Positions 35,436-44,130 of a stretch of DNA of 64,000 nt are shown in pieces. Each line of letters begins with the position of its first letter. Position 1 is the stretch's first letter. A model generated the notes under the pieces. The model was not told the origin of the DNA. It saw only the letters and a list, made by a program, of their open reading frames with translations, and made no database searches. Source of the DNA: Acetivibrio saccincola (GTDB taxonomy: Bacteria; Bacillota; Clostridia; Acetivibrionales; Acetivibrionaceae); assembly GCF_002844395.1 (NCBI RefSeq), contig NZ_CP025197.1, positions 1,426,001-1,490,000 on the forward strand, read 5' to 3'. A program made the position numbers and the translations under genes.

Positions 35436-35765
35436 GTGAAGCTTGTTTTTGCTATTGTAAATGATAAAGACGGAAACAAGGTAATGAGTAAGCTTAATGA
35501 AAAAGGGTTTAGCGTTACAAAGCTTTGTTCTTCAGGAGGTTTTTTAAGAACAGGAAATACAACGCTTATGGTGGGTGTGGAAGAAGAAAAGTTAGAAGAA
35601 GTACTAGAGATAATTGAAAGCAACTCTAAAAGCAGAAAACAAGTGATAAATGCTCCTGTTACCCCTGTAGATGCAGGTAATGTATTTATGTTAAATACCA
35701 TAGAAGTAAATGTTGGTGGGGCAACTATTTTTGTAGTTGATGTTGAAAAATTTAAAAAGGTTTAA
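35436..35765 (+). CDS. darA: Cyclic di-AMP receptor DarA (PII-like, PstA/YaaQ)
   Basis: The 109-aa trimeric signal protein starts at GTG 9 nt after AGGAGG, 35 bp after ablB. Diagnostic residues are KLVFAIVNDKDGNKV, the T-loop start KLCSSGGFLRTGNTT with the ligand-contacting GGFLRxGNTT, and NVGGATIFVVDVE at the C terminus. It binds c-di-AMP; outputs are poorly known. Its place in a c-di-AMP-riboswitch operon with osmolyte genes is informative. Confidence 0.93.
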   Translation: MKLVFAIVNDKDGNKVMSKLNEKGFSVTKLCSSGGFLRTGNTTLMVGVEEEKLEEVLEIIESNSKSRKQVINAPVTPVDAGNVFMLNTIEVNVGGATIFVVDVEKFKKV

Positions 35766-35772
35766 AAAGGCA

Positions 35773-35801
35773 TAAAAAAAGTATCTCTTTTAAAGATACT
35801 T
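35773..35801 (-). terminator. Intrinsic terminator, strongest on the minus strand
   Basis: AAGTATCT (35779-35786) pairs with AGATACTT (35794-35801). On the minus strand it is followed by seven T, and on the plus strand by no T run. It would end the orphan riboswitch RNA and may weakly end the darA transcript. Confidence 0.75.
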
Positions 35802-35824
35802 CATTAAAGGAAATAGTTTTTGTT

Positions 35825-36066
35825 TGTACATTATACCGTGTTGTTATAAAATAGGCGGTATAAGGAAATATCTAGGGACCTACTTCCTCTTTACCTTTAG
35901 AAGAGTATAAACAGAACCTTTATGGTAGCCCAGCCATCATAACACCGCATCTGCGATGCTTTAGACCCGTGGCTTTGCGTCGTTGCCTTTCGACAACTTT
36001 GCCCTGTTTCATAAGTCTCTATTTATATCTCCTTATACCTAATAATAAAGGGGAGTATAATGTACA
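35825..36066. repeat. 12-bp inverted repeats bracketing the orphan riboswitch
   Basis: TGTACATTATAC (35825-35836) and GTATAATGTACA (36055-36066) are exact complements enclosing 218 bp that contain the c-di-GMP aptamer. They may mark a mobile or duplicated cassette, or be chance in AT-rich DNA. Confidence 0.45.
35918..36015 (-). promoter_or_regulatory. Orphan cyclic di-GMP-I (GEMM) riboswitch
   Basis: Reading the minus strand: AACAGGGCAAAG, a GNRA-type GAAA tetraloop hairpin (GTTGTC GAAA GGCAAC), the diagnostic GACGCAAAGCCACGGGTC, a second hairpin, then GGCTGGGCTACC. These match the GEMM-I aptamer, including the tetraloop and its receptor region. The RNA would run toward the 3' end of darA and terminate at 35773. 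No coding gene follows on that strand. Confidence 0.9.
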
Positions 36067-36427
36067 TTTTTATTATAACATTTTTATGTGGATTATTATA
36101 CTTTAAAAAAAGGGTGCTTTGAGAAGAAAAAAAGGATTATATTTGATTTACTTTAAATAGGTACCCGGTTCTTATGTTTTCACTTAATTTTTAATTAGCA
36201 TTGTGGTGCTAAATTTCATGAGTATATCAATTGCAAAAATGAAAAGCAGATTATTATAATGTAATATATTTTTAATCACATATTTAAAAAAGGTGTTTAA
36301 TTTCAATTATAAATAAGATACAATGTTGATTAAGACAGATTTTGAGTTTTAATTTTAAAAGACTGTATGTTATAATTAGATAAAAAAGCAAATTTTATAA
36401 AAAAATAAAAACAGGATGTGAAAAGAT
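36067..36427. other. AT-rich spacer before the AmmeMemo genes
   Basis: No ORF. TATAAT at 36371-36376 with a weak TTTAAT 17 bp upstream may be the promoter of the downstream operon. Confidence 0.3.
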
Positions 36428-36529
36428 ATGAAAAGAAATCATGTAAAACTTGTAGCTGCAGTTACTGCATTTATTCTTATGGCATCGTCTATTGCAGCGG
36501 CTGTTGTTTCAATTTTTGCAGGGAGGTAG
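36428..36529 (+). CDS. 33-residue single-span membrane peptide
   Basis: MKRNHVKLVAAVTAF then a hydrophobic Ala/Ile/Val-rich span ending FAGR. It has a short basic cytoplasmic start and one membrane helix. AGGATGTG lies about 10 nt upstream. Its last codons supply the GGGAGG ribosome site of the next gene, 6 bp away, so translation is likely coupled. No family recognised. Confidence 0.5.
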   Translation: MKRNHVKLVAAVTAFILMASSIAAAVVSIFAGR

Positions 36530-36535
36530 GAGAAT

Positions 36536-37906
36536 ATGGGAAAAATAATCGGCTCCTATATTTTTCCCCATCCTCCTTTGATTGTGCCGGAGGTTGGGCA
36601 GGGAGCAGAAGCAAGAGTTATTAGAACAGTTGAAGCTGCGAAAAAAGCTGCTAAGAGTATTGCCGGGAAAAAGCCTTCAACAATAATTGTGATAACCCCC
36701 CATGCTCCGTTATTTCAGGAGTATATTTATATTTCTGATGCAAAAGTTTTAAAAGGGAATTTAGAAAAATTCCGTGCAAAAGATGTAAGTTTAGCTTATG
36801 AAAATAATTTGGATTTGGTGGAAAAGATAATTTCTATATCTAAAAAGCATGGTATAAGCGCAGGGGGAATTGAGCCAGGACTTTTCAGGGGATTTTGGGA
36901 TTTAAATAAGCTAGACCACGGCGCCATTGTACCCTTATACTATATAGACAAAGAATACAAGGATTTTAAGCTTGTTCACATGTCAATAACAAATTATCCT
37001 TTAGAAAAACTTTATAAATTTGGTACATGTATAAGTGAAGCTGTTAAAAATTCTGATGAAAATGTGGTTATTGTTGCCAGCAGTGACCTTTCCCACAGAT
37101 TAACCCATGACGGGCCGTATGGCTATAGTGAGTATGGGGAAAAGTTTGATAATCTGATTGTAGATTGTATAAAGGAAAAGAATATTAAAGAAATTTTGAG
37201 TATAGATGATGATTTTAGGGAAGAGGCCGGTGAATGCGGATTAGCTTCAATTGTGATAATGCTGGGGGCACTGGATAGGTATGAGACGGAGCCGGAATTC
37301 TTTTCTTATGAAGGACCGTACGGTGTAGGTTATATGGTTTCAAGAATTAATGTAATAAAAGAAAAAACAGCAGAAAAAACTGAAATTTATGATAAAAATC
37401 CATATGTGTCCCTTGCCAAAAAAGCTTTGGAAACCTATGTAATAACAGGAGAGATAATAGGTGTCCCGAATGATTTGCCGGATGAGATGTTGAAAAATAA
37501 AGCAGGTACTTTTGTCTCCATTAAGAAAAACGGTGAGCTCCGGGGATGTATCGGTACTATACTTCCTACAAAAGAGAATATAGCATTGGAGATAATCAGC
37601 AATGCAATAAGTTCCGGAACCAGGGATCCAAGATTTAATGCTGTGAGAGAAGATGAATTGGATTCTCTTTCTTATTCGGTGGATGTGCTTTTAGAGCCTG
37701 AGCCCATTGATTCAATAGAGGATTTGGATGTAAAAAAATACGGGGTTATTGTAAGGGCAGGTTTTCGTACAGGACTGCTTCTTCCTAATTTAGAAGGGGT
37801 GGACACTCCTGAGGAACAAGTTAGCATAGCCCTTCGTAAAGCTGGAATAAGCCCTAAAGAAAATTATTCAATGGAAAGGTTTGAAGTGATAAGATACGGG
37901 GAATAA
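36536..37906 (+). CDS. AmmeMemoRadiSam system: MEMO1-like and AMMECR1 domains fused
   Basis: The 456-aa protein joins two usually separate proteins. Residues 1-275 form a MEMO/class III extradiol dioxygenase (LigB-like) domain: SYIFPHPPLIVPEVG, TPHAPLF, LDHGAIVPLYYI and VASSDLSHRL, with the His/Asp residues of the metal site. Residues about 285-456 form an AMMECR1 domain with the conserved LRGCIGTI and SGTRDPRF. A radical SAM gene follows at once. The biochemical role of this three-part system is unsettled. Confidence 0.9.
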   Translation: MGKIIGSYIFPHPPLIVPEVGQGAEARVIRTVEAAKKAAKSIAGKKPSTIIVITPHAPLFQEYIYISDAKVLKGNLEKFRAKDVSLAYENNLDLVEKIISISKKHGISAGGIEPGLFRGFWDLNKLDHGAIVPLYYIDKEYKDFKLVHMSITNYPLEKLYKFGTCISEAVKNSDENVVIVASSDLSHRLTHDGPYGYSEYGEKFDNLIVDCIKEKNIKEILSIDDDFREEAGECGLASIVIMLGALDRYETEPEFFSYEGPYGVGYMVSRINVIKEKTAEKTEIYDKNPYVSLAKKALETYVITGEIIGVPNDLPDEMLKNKAGTFVSIKKNGELRGCIGTILPTKENIALEIISNAISSGTRDPRFNAVREDELDSLSYSVDVLLEPEPIDSIEDLDVKKYGVIVRAGFRTGLLLPNLEGVDTPEEQVSIALRKAGISPKENYSMERFEVIRYGE

Positions 37907-37935
37907 AATTTTTTTAAAAAGCAGGTGATGAACTT

Positions 37936-38802
37936 TTGGATGTTAAAAAGCCGGCTGTATTTTATATAAAAGAGGAGGACTTAAAAGTTAAATGTACTTT
38001 ATGCCCACATAGGTGCGTTTTAGCTCCTGATAAATCAGGGGTGTGTGGTACAAGGAAAAATATTGGAGGGAATTTATATACACTAAATTATGGCAAAGTT
38101 ACTTCCATTGCATTAGATCCTATAGAAAAAAAGCCTTTGAACAATTTTAAGCCAGGACGTATGATATTATCCGTTGGTACATTTGGCTGTAATTTAAAAT
38201 GTTCATTTTGCCAAAACTGGACCATTGCCCATGAAATTCCAAGACACTACAAAATAACGCCTGAGGAGCTTAAAAATAAAGCAGTGGAACTTATACCGGA
38301 AGGAAATATAGGTGTTGCATATACCTATAATGAACCTTCCACATGGTATGAATTTGTATACGACACGTCTGTATTGATAAAAGAAGCGGGTTTATCTAAT
38401 GTGCTTGTTACAAACGGGTATATTGAAAGAGAGCCACTGGAAAAACTCATTCCTTTTATTGACGCAATGAATATTGATTTAAAGGCATATACCGATTCTT
38501 TTTACAGGGATATTTGTAAAGGTCATTTGAAGCATGTGAAGGACACTATAGAATTTGCAGCTTCAAAATGTCATGTGGAGGTGACTATGCTTGTAATCCC
38601 CGGACTTAATGATTCTGTATTGGATATTGCTTTAGCTTCAAAATGGCTTTCATCTTTGTCACCTGATATTGTCCTTCATTTAACAAGATTTTTCCTTAAT
38701 TACAAAATGAGGAATAGGATGCCTACACCCATACAGACTCTTGAAAATGCTAGAAAAGAGGCGTTAAAATATTTGAATTACGTATATCTTGGCAATGTAT
38801 AA
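37936..38802 (+). CDS. amrS: AmmeMemoRadiSam system radical SAM enzyme
   Basis: The 288-aa protein resembles pyruvate formate-lyase activating enzymes. An N-terminal Cys-rich zone (CTLCPHRCVLAPDKSGVCGTR) is followed by the cluster motif CNLKCSFCQNW (Cys x3 Cys x2 Cys). The start is TTG 37936 after AGGTGATG; no better ATG exists nearby. It lies 29 bp after the fused MEMO/AMMECR1 gene. The target is presumably the neighbour or a small substrate, unknown. Confidence 0.9.
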   Translation: MDVKKPAVFYIKEEDLKVKCTLCPHRCVLAPDKSGVCGTRKNIGGNLYTLNYGKVTSIALDPIEKKPLNNFKPGRMILSVGTFGCNLKCSFCQNWTIAHEIPRHYKITPEELKNKAVELIPEGNIGVAYTYNEPSTWYEFVYDTSVLIKEAGLSNVLVTNGYIEREPLEKLIPFIDAMNIDLKAYTDSFYRDICKGHLKHVKDTIEFAASKCHVEVTMLVIPGLNDSVLDIALASKWLSSLSPDIVLHLTRFFLNYKMRNRMPTPIQTLENARKEALKYLNYVYLGNV

Positions 38803-38850
38803 TAAATTTTTTTAATGTATATTTAAATATTCTTTATTTTTTAAAAAATA

Positions 38851-38879
38851 TTTTCAAGAACATAAAAAAACGTTATAAT
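38851..38879 (+). promoter_or_regulatory. Predicted promoter of cdaA-cdaR-glmM region
   Basis: TTTTCA (38851-38856), 17 bp, TATAAT (38874-38879), about 40 bp before cdaA. Confidence 0.5.
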
Positions 38880-38918
38880 TTTAAGGTGAGAAAAGTTTTA
38901 AGAGTGTGAGGTTGTTGA

Positions 38919-39803
38919 ATGAATTTGCTAAATATACAAAATTTTAAAGAGTTTTTTGATTCTGTTATTTTAAGTTTGCTGGACGTTAAAGGTCCTTGGG
39001 ATATTGTTAAATCATTAATAGATATTGGTATAGTATCTTATGTAATATATAAGCTTATAAAACTTGTAAGGGAAACTAGGGCGTGGCAGCTATTAAAGGG
39101 TGTCTTTGTTATCCTTATTGCTGCCAGATTAAGTGATGCTTTAGGTTTTAGGACCATTGCGTTTATTTTGAGAATAATCATTCAATACATAACAATTGCA
39201 TTAATTGTATTGTTCCAGCCGGAGCTGAGAAGGGGTTTAGAGAAGATAGGCAGAAGCAGGTTCAGGAATATTTTTTCATTCGAAGAAGAAACAGATACAG
39301 TTAAAGTGAGGGCATTAATAGAAGAGATTGTAAAAGCAGTTACCAGCATGGCAAAGACATATACAGGTGCCCTTATTGTTATAGAAAGAGAAACAAAAAT
39401 TGGGGATATAGTTAATTCCGGCATACAAATTGATGCAAATGTTACATCAGAACTCTTAATTAATATTTTTTCTCCTAATACACCTCTTCATGATGGTGCC
39501 GTTGTTATAAGGGAAAGGAAGATTAAAGCGGCGGCTTGTTTTCTGCCGCTTACAGAAAATCCAAATATAAGTAAAGATTTAGGAACGAGACACAGGGCAG
39601 CTTTAGGAATAACAGAAGTATCTGATTCAATAGTGGTTGTTGTATCTGAAGAATCCGGAAAGATTTCAGTGGCACTAAATGGCGGGTTAACAAGAAACCT
39701 TACCGGTGATAGTTTAAGAAAAGCCCTAAATAAAAATCTTCTTAATATGGAAGCGCCCAACAAGAAGCTGGGGTTATGGAAGGTGAAGTCTAAAAATGAG
39801 TAG
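38919..39803 (+). CDS. cdaA: Membrane diadenylate cyclase CdaA
   Basis: CdaA condenses two ATP into c-di-AMP. The 294-aa protein has three membrane helices (about 32-50, 58-75, 80-100), a short linker and the DAC domain with HDGA (Asp192-Gly-Ala) and GTRHRAA (Arg224-His-Arg). Both catalytic/ATP motifs are intact. It overlaps cdaR by 8 bp and lies upstream of glmM, the conserved cdaA-cdaR-glmM arrangement in which CdaR and GlmM modulate the cyclase. Confidence 0.97.
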   Translation: MNLLNIQNFKEFFDSVILSLLDVKGPWDIVKSLIDIGIVSYVIYKLIKLVRETRAWQLLKGVFVILIAARLSDALGFRTIAFILRIIIQYITIALIVLFQPELRRGLEKIGRSRFRNIFSFEEETDTVKVRALIEEIVKAVTSMAKTYTGALIVIERETKIGDIVNSGIQIDANVTSELLINIFSPNTPLHDGAVVIRERKIKAAACFLPLTENPNISKDLGTRHRAALGITEVSDSIVVVVSEESGKISVALNGGLTRNLTGDSLRKALNKNLLNMEAPNKKLGLWKVKSKNE

Positions 39804-41019
39804 ATTATTTGAAAAGGATATAGGTATAAAAATCATATCATTGTTTTTTGCAGTTGTTTTGTGGTTTTTTGTTTTAGACAGTTCAAACCCTGTAATTTCT
39901 TATGACTTTAATATACCTCTGAAAATTGAAAATGAAGAGAGTTTAAAGGAAAAAGGGTTTGTTATTGTAAATAAAAATTTTCCCAGAAATATTTCTGTTA
40001 GTGTAAAAGGGCGGCAGAATAAAATAAGCACTTTAGATGTAAATGATATAGAGGCTATAATTGATTTAGAAAAAATAGATGATGTTAAGACTAAAAGCCT
40101 TCATGTTGATGTATATATACATAAGGAGGGCTTTTCCATAGAAAGCATTACCCCGGGTGTGGTAAATTTTGAATTGGAGAAAGTAGAAAAAAATTCTTTT
40201 CCTGTGAATATAGTTATAGAGGGGAAACCAAAAGAGAATTATAAGCTTATTGGAGTATCGTCCACACCTGAAACTATATTTGTAGAAGCAACGGATTCTG
40301 TGGTTAACTCCATTGGGGAGATTAAAGTTTTTGTTGATATTAGCAATATAACAAGTGAGATGGTTATACAAAAAGAGTGTGTTGTCTATGATGTAAATGG
40401 TGAAGTTTTAGAAGATGAAGAGCTTATATTCAATGTAAATGTAGAAGTGGAAATGGCAAAGGAAGTGCCTATAGTTCCTGTTGTAAAGGGGAAACCGGCT
40501 AGAAATTATATAGACGGAGTTCATAAGGTTTCACCTGATAAAGCTCTTATAACAGGTCCGCCGGATATAATTGAGTGGATTGACAATGTAAAAACACAAG
40601 AAATAGATATAGAAAATGCTAACCAAAGCGTTACAAAAACCGTTGAGCTGAATATTCCGGAAGGGGTACGCTTAATTGAAACACCAGAAAATGTTTATGT
40701 TGATGTGGTTATTGAAAAAGTAGCGGTGCGTGAATTTACAATAAAAAGCTGGGATATAGCAATTGAAAATGCAGTTATAGATGGTTCACTAATATATGAG
40801 ATTCCGGGAACGGATATAAATATTAGTATAGAGGGAAGAAAAGAAGAACTTGACAGGATTTCAGTGGAAAATTTAAAACCAAGTATAGATGTGGAAGGTC
40901 TTAAAGAAGGCAGGCATAAGAGAACATTAAAAGTTGTGCTTCCAAGGACTGTAGACCTTTTAGAGGACTATGAAGTAGAAGTTATTATTGAAAAAAAAGA
41001 AGATTTGGATGAAGGATAA
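39796..41019 (+). CDS. cdaR: CdaA regulatory protein CdaR (YbbR repeats)
   Basis: The 407-aa protein has a single N-terminal membrane helix (about 10-27) and an extracytoplasmic part made of about four YbbR repeats, each with a GKP or related turn and a VxVxIE strand (around 40-115, 120-205, 210-290, 300-395). CdaR binds CdaA and adjusts its activity. The cdaR stop and next start share one base (TAATG). Confidence 0.93.
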   Translation: MSRLFEKDIGIKIISLFFAVVLWFFVLDSSNPVISYDFNIPLKIENEESLKEKGFVIVNKNFPRNISVSVKGRQNKISTLDVNDIEAIIDLEKIDDVKTKSLHVDVYIHKEGFSIESITPGVVNFELEKVEKNSFPVNIVIEGKPKENYKLIGVSSTPETIFVEATDSVVNSIGEIKVFVDISNITSEMVIQKECVVYDVNGEVLEDEELIFNVNVEVEMAKEVPIVPVVKGKPARNYIDGVHKVSPDKALITGPPDIIEWIDNVKTQEIDIENANQSVTKTVELNIPEGVRLIETPENVYVDVVIEKVAVREFTIKSWDIAIENAVIDGSLIYEIPGTDINISIEGRKEELDRISVENLKPSIDVEGLKEGRHKRTLKVVLPRTVDLLEDYEVEVIIEKKEDLDEG

Positions 41020-42611
41020 TGAAAATACTGGTATATAATTTAAAAATGAATTTAGATGATACAATATATGATTTAAAAAAAGTCACTTCAAAAAAAATAG
41101 GAGTTAGTGAGAGGGATTTTGCCTCATTTAAAATAGTTAAAGAATCTATTGATGCCAGAAAAAAACCTCATATTAATATTGTTTATTCTGTCATGGTTGA
41201 AACGGACAGAAAAATAAGAATTCCTTCAAAGGGCGATATAAGGGTTTTAGAGGATGTCTTGAAAAAGCCTTTTGTTTACGGGAGCATAAAGATTAGAGAA
41301 AGGCCGGTAGTTATAGGTTCCGGGCCTGCAGGTTTGTTTGCCTCCCTTATACTGGCCCAAAACGGCTATAAGCCTCTTTTACTCGAAAGAGGGGAATGTG
41401 TGGAAAAACGGACACAAATAGTTAATTCATTTTGGGCAGGAGGGAAGCTGGATGAAGAGACAAATGTGCAGTTTGGGGAAGGTGGGGCAGGAACTTTTTC
41501 AGACGGCAAACTTACCACCAGAATAAATGATAAGCGCTCAGAGATGGTTTTGGAGGAATTTTATAAATCCGGTGCTCCTGAGGAAATACTGTATAAGGCA
41601 AAGCCACATATAGGCACCGATGTACTTAAAAAAGTGGTTTGTAATATGAGAAAGAGAATTATAGACCTTGGGGGAGAAGTAAGGTTTAATGCAAAAGTAA
41701 CGGATTTTTTAATAAAGGACGGCAAAATTGAAGGGGTTAAAGTCAATAATTATGAAGAAATTCATTCCCAGGTTGTGGTGCTGGCCATAGGTCACAGTGC
41801 AAGGGATACCTTTGAAGTGCTTTATAATAGAGGTGTTAAGTTTGTTCAAAAGCCATTTTCCATAGGTGTAAGAATCGAGCATCCACAAGAGCTAATTAAT
41901 TATGCCATGTATGGAGATGCTGCAAAACATCCAAGACTTGGGGCTGCAGATTATCAGATATTTAAAAAGTTTTCCAAAAGGACGGTATACTCTTTTTGTA
42001 TGTGTCCTGGAGGGGTTGTGGTTGGGGCGGCGTCAGAGCCTGAAACTGTTTTAACTAACGGGATGAGTGAGTTTGCCAGGGACAGGGAAAATGCCAACAG
42101 TGCACTGGTGGTTTCGGTAGGACCTGAGGATTTTGAAAACTCCCATCCTTTAGCCGGGGTTGAGTTTCAAAGGAGATGGGAAAGGCTGGCCTTTCAATGT
42201 GGTGGGAGAAATTATGCGGCTCCCGTTCAAAGGCTAGGAGATTTTATAAATGGCAGGGTGACAAGGAAATTAGGTAGTGTTAAGCCTTCATATACAGGGA
42301 AGACGGAGTTTTCAGATTTGAATTATTGTCTACCGCCTTATGTTACAGATTTATTAAAAAAGTCCATTGCCTTCTTTGATGCAAAAATAAATGGGTTTGG
42401 CATTGAAGATGCTGTTTTGACGGGGGTTGAAACCAGGACTTCTTCGCCGGTCAGGATTTTAAGGGATGATAATTTAGAGGCTTTGGACATAAGAGGACTT
42501 TACCCTGCAGGGGAAGGGGCAGGTTATGCCGGCGGTATAGTAAGTGCAGCTGTAGATGGCATAAGAATAGCGGAAAAGATAATGGAAACTTACTCTAATG
42601 AAAGTTTATAA
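41019..42611 (+). CDS. FAD-dependent oxidoreductase (NAD(FAD)-utilising dehydrogenase family)
   Basis: The 530-aa protein has an N-terminal alpha/beta domain (1-85), the FAD loop VIGSGPAGLFASLILAQNG, GGAGTFSDGKLTTR, the ALGHSARD-like VLAIGHSARDTF, and a C-terminal LYPAGEGAGYAGGI that closes the FAD site. This family is commonly encoded beside glmM in Clostridia; its substrate is unknown. It overlaps cdaR by 1 bp. Confidence 0.88.
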   Translation: MKILVYNLKMNLDDTIYDLKKVTSKKIGVSERDFASFKIVKESIDARKKPHINIVYSVMVETDRKIRIPSKGDIRVLEDVLKKPFVYGSIKIRERPVVIGSGPAGLFASLILAQNGYKPLLLERGECVEKRTQIVNSFWAGGKLDEETNVQFGEGGAGTFSDGKLTTRINDKRSEMVLEEFYKSGAPEEILYKAKPHIGTDVLKKVVCNMRKRIIDLGGEVRFNAKVTDFLIKDGKIEGVKVNNYEEIHSQVVVLAIGHSARDTFEVLYNRGVKFVQKPFSIGVRIEHPQELINYAMYGDAAKHPRLGAADYQIFKKFSKRTVYSFCMCPGGVVVGAASEPETVLTNGMSEFARDRENANSALVVSVGPEDFENSHPLAGVEFQRRWERLAFQCGGRNYAAPVQRLGDFINGRVTRKLGSVKPSYTGKTEFSDLNYCLPPYVTDLLKKSIAFFDAKINGFGIEDAVLTGVETRTSSPVRILRDDNLEALDIRGLYPAGEGAGYAGGIVSAAVDGIRIAEKIMETYSNESL

Positions 42612-42644
42612 AAAAAGTATAAATTGTAAAAAAGGGTCATGGTA

Positions 42645-42673
42645 TTTACTTAGTGTATATAATATATTATACT
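42645..42673 (+). promoter_or_regulatory. Predicted promoter of glmM-glmS
   Basis: TTTACT (42645-42650), 17 bp, TATACT (42668-42673), about 80 bp before glmM. Confidence 0.5.
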
Positions 42674-42754
42674 TGTAAATAGGATGAATCCTTAAAGAGA
42701 GTGTATACAAGGTGTATAAGTCAGACTAACATAAATGTAGAGGGGATGAATGTA

Positions 42755-44104
42755 TTGGGAATGCTTTTTGGAACTGATGGTGTAAGAGGTGTAGCAAACA
42801 AGGATTTAACTGTTGAACTGGCGTATAAGCTGGGTCAGGCAGGTGCTTATGTTTTGACTTCTGAGTTAAACAGCAGTCCTAAGGTGCTTGTGGGTATGGA
42901 TACAAGAATATCAGGGGATATGTTAAAATCAGCTCTTGTGGCAGGTCTTTGTTCTGTAGGGGCAGATGCTGTATATCTTGGTGTGGTACCCACTCCAGCT
43001 GTGGCATATCTTGTAAGAAAATATAAAGCAGATGCAGGTGTTGTTATTTCTGCTTCTCACAACTCTTATGAATTTAATGGAATAAAGTTTTTTAATAATG
43101 AAGGTTACAAATTGCCAGATGAGATTGAGGATAGGATAGAATCAATTATTCTTAATAATTCTGAAGAAATTTCCCTCCCTATAGGTGATAAGTTGGGAAG
43201 AGAAATTGCAGTAGAAACTGCAGTGGATGACTATGTTGAGTACATAAAAAGTACAGTTGACGGTGACTTTAAAACATTAAAAATTGCATTGGATTGTGCT
43301 AACGGAGCGGCATTTAAGGCAGCACCTAAGGCGCTTAGGGAATTGGGGGCAGAGGTTTTTGTTTTAAATGAAAGACCGGATGGAATTAACATAAACAAAA
43401 ATTGCGGCTCTACACATATGGAAGAGCTGAAGGAGTTTGTTAAAAAGACCGGTGCGGATGCAGGTCTTGCCTTTGACGGGGATGCAGACAGGGTTCTTGC
43501 AGTTGATGAAGAAGGCAACGTTGTGGACGGGGATCAAATAATGGCTATCTTAGGATTGGACCTAAAGAAAAAAGGGAAGCTTTCAAAAGATACAATTGTT
43601 GCAACTGTAATGAGCAATCTGGGTCTTGATATGATGGCAAAAAAGGAAAACATAAATATTCTTAAGACAAAAGTAGGGGACAGATATGTTTTGGAATGCA
43701 TGTTAGAAAACGGCTATGTACTAGGCGGCGAACAATCAGGTCATATTATATTTTTGCAGCACAATACTACAGGAGATGGACTTTTAACCGGTGTACAGCT
43801 TTTGAATGTTTTAAAATCTTCAGGGAAAAAACTGTCGGAGCTTGCTTCTGTAATGCAAGTACTGCCTCAGGTTCTAAGAAATGCAAAAGTCAAAAACGAA
43901 AAAAAGAACTCATATCTTGATGATGAAGTGGTTTCTGATATGTGCAAAAAATTAGAAGAAGAATTTAAAGGTGAAGGCAGGGTGCTGGTAAGAGCATCTG
44001 GCACGGAGCCACTCATACGTGTAATGATCGAAGGAAAAGACCAGGAATACATTACAAAAAAGGCAGAGGAACTGGCAAAGGTCATAGAAGAGAGGCTTGG
44101 TTGA
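42755..44104 (+). CDS. glmM: Phosphoglucosamine mutase
   Basis: GlmM interconverts glucosamine 6- and 1-phosphate for UDP-GlcNAc. I place the start at TTG 42755, 9 nt after GAGGGG. This gives [19 protein letters not shown], the exact family N terminus and a normal 449 aa. GTG 42701 or ATG 42746 would add atypical residues or touch the ribosome site. Catalytic ISASHN (phosphoserine loop), the metal loop DGDADR and the sugar loop EQSGH are present. GlmM is also a known CdaA regulator. Confidence 0.95.
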   Translation: MGMLFGTDGVRGVANKDLTVELAYKLGQAGAYVLTSELNSSPKVLVGMDTRISGDMLKSALVAGLCSVGADAVYLGVVPTPAVAYLVRKYKADAGVVISASHNSYEFNGIKFFNNEGYKLPDEIEDRIESIILNNSEEISLPIGDKLGREIAVETAVDDYVEYIKSTVDGDFKTLKIALDCANGAAFKAAPKALRELGAEVFVLNERPDGININKNCGSTHMEELKEFVKKTGADAGLAFDGDADRVLAVDEEGNVVDGDQIMAILGLDLKKKGKLSKDTIVATVMSNLGLDMMAKKENINILKTKVGDRYVLECMLENGYVLGGEQSGHIIFLQHNTTGDGLLTGVQLLNVLKSSGKKLSELASVMQVLPQVLRNAKVKNEKKNSYLDDEVVSDMCKKLEEEFKGEGRVLVRASGTEPLIRVMIEGKDQEYITKKAEELAKVIEERLG

Positions 44105-44130
44105 CTTTTAAATGTAAAGGAGAGGTATTT

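Noticed and set aside
36418-36624. 68-codon plus-strand frame with many Cys/Tyr before the MEMO gene
   Set aside because: Out of frame with both the 33-residue peptide and the MEMO1-AMMECR1 gene, and overlaps both; no ribosome site of its own.
44105-44130. glmS ribozyme
   Set aside because: The glmM-glmS gap is only 26 bp, far too short for the ~150-nt ribozyme.
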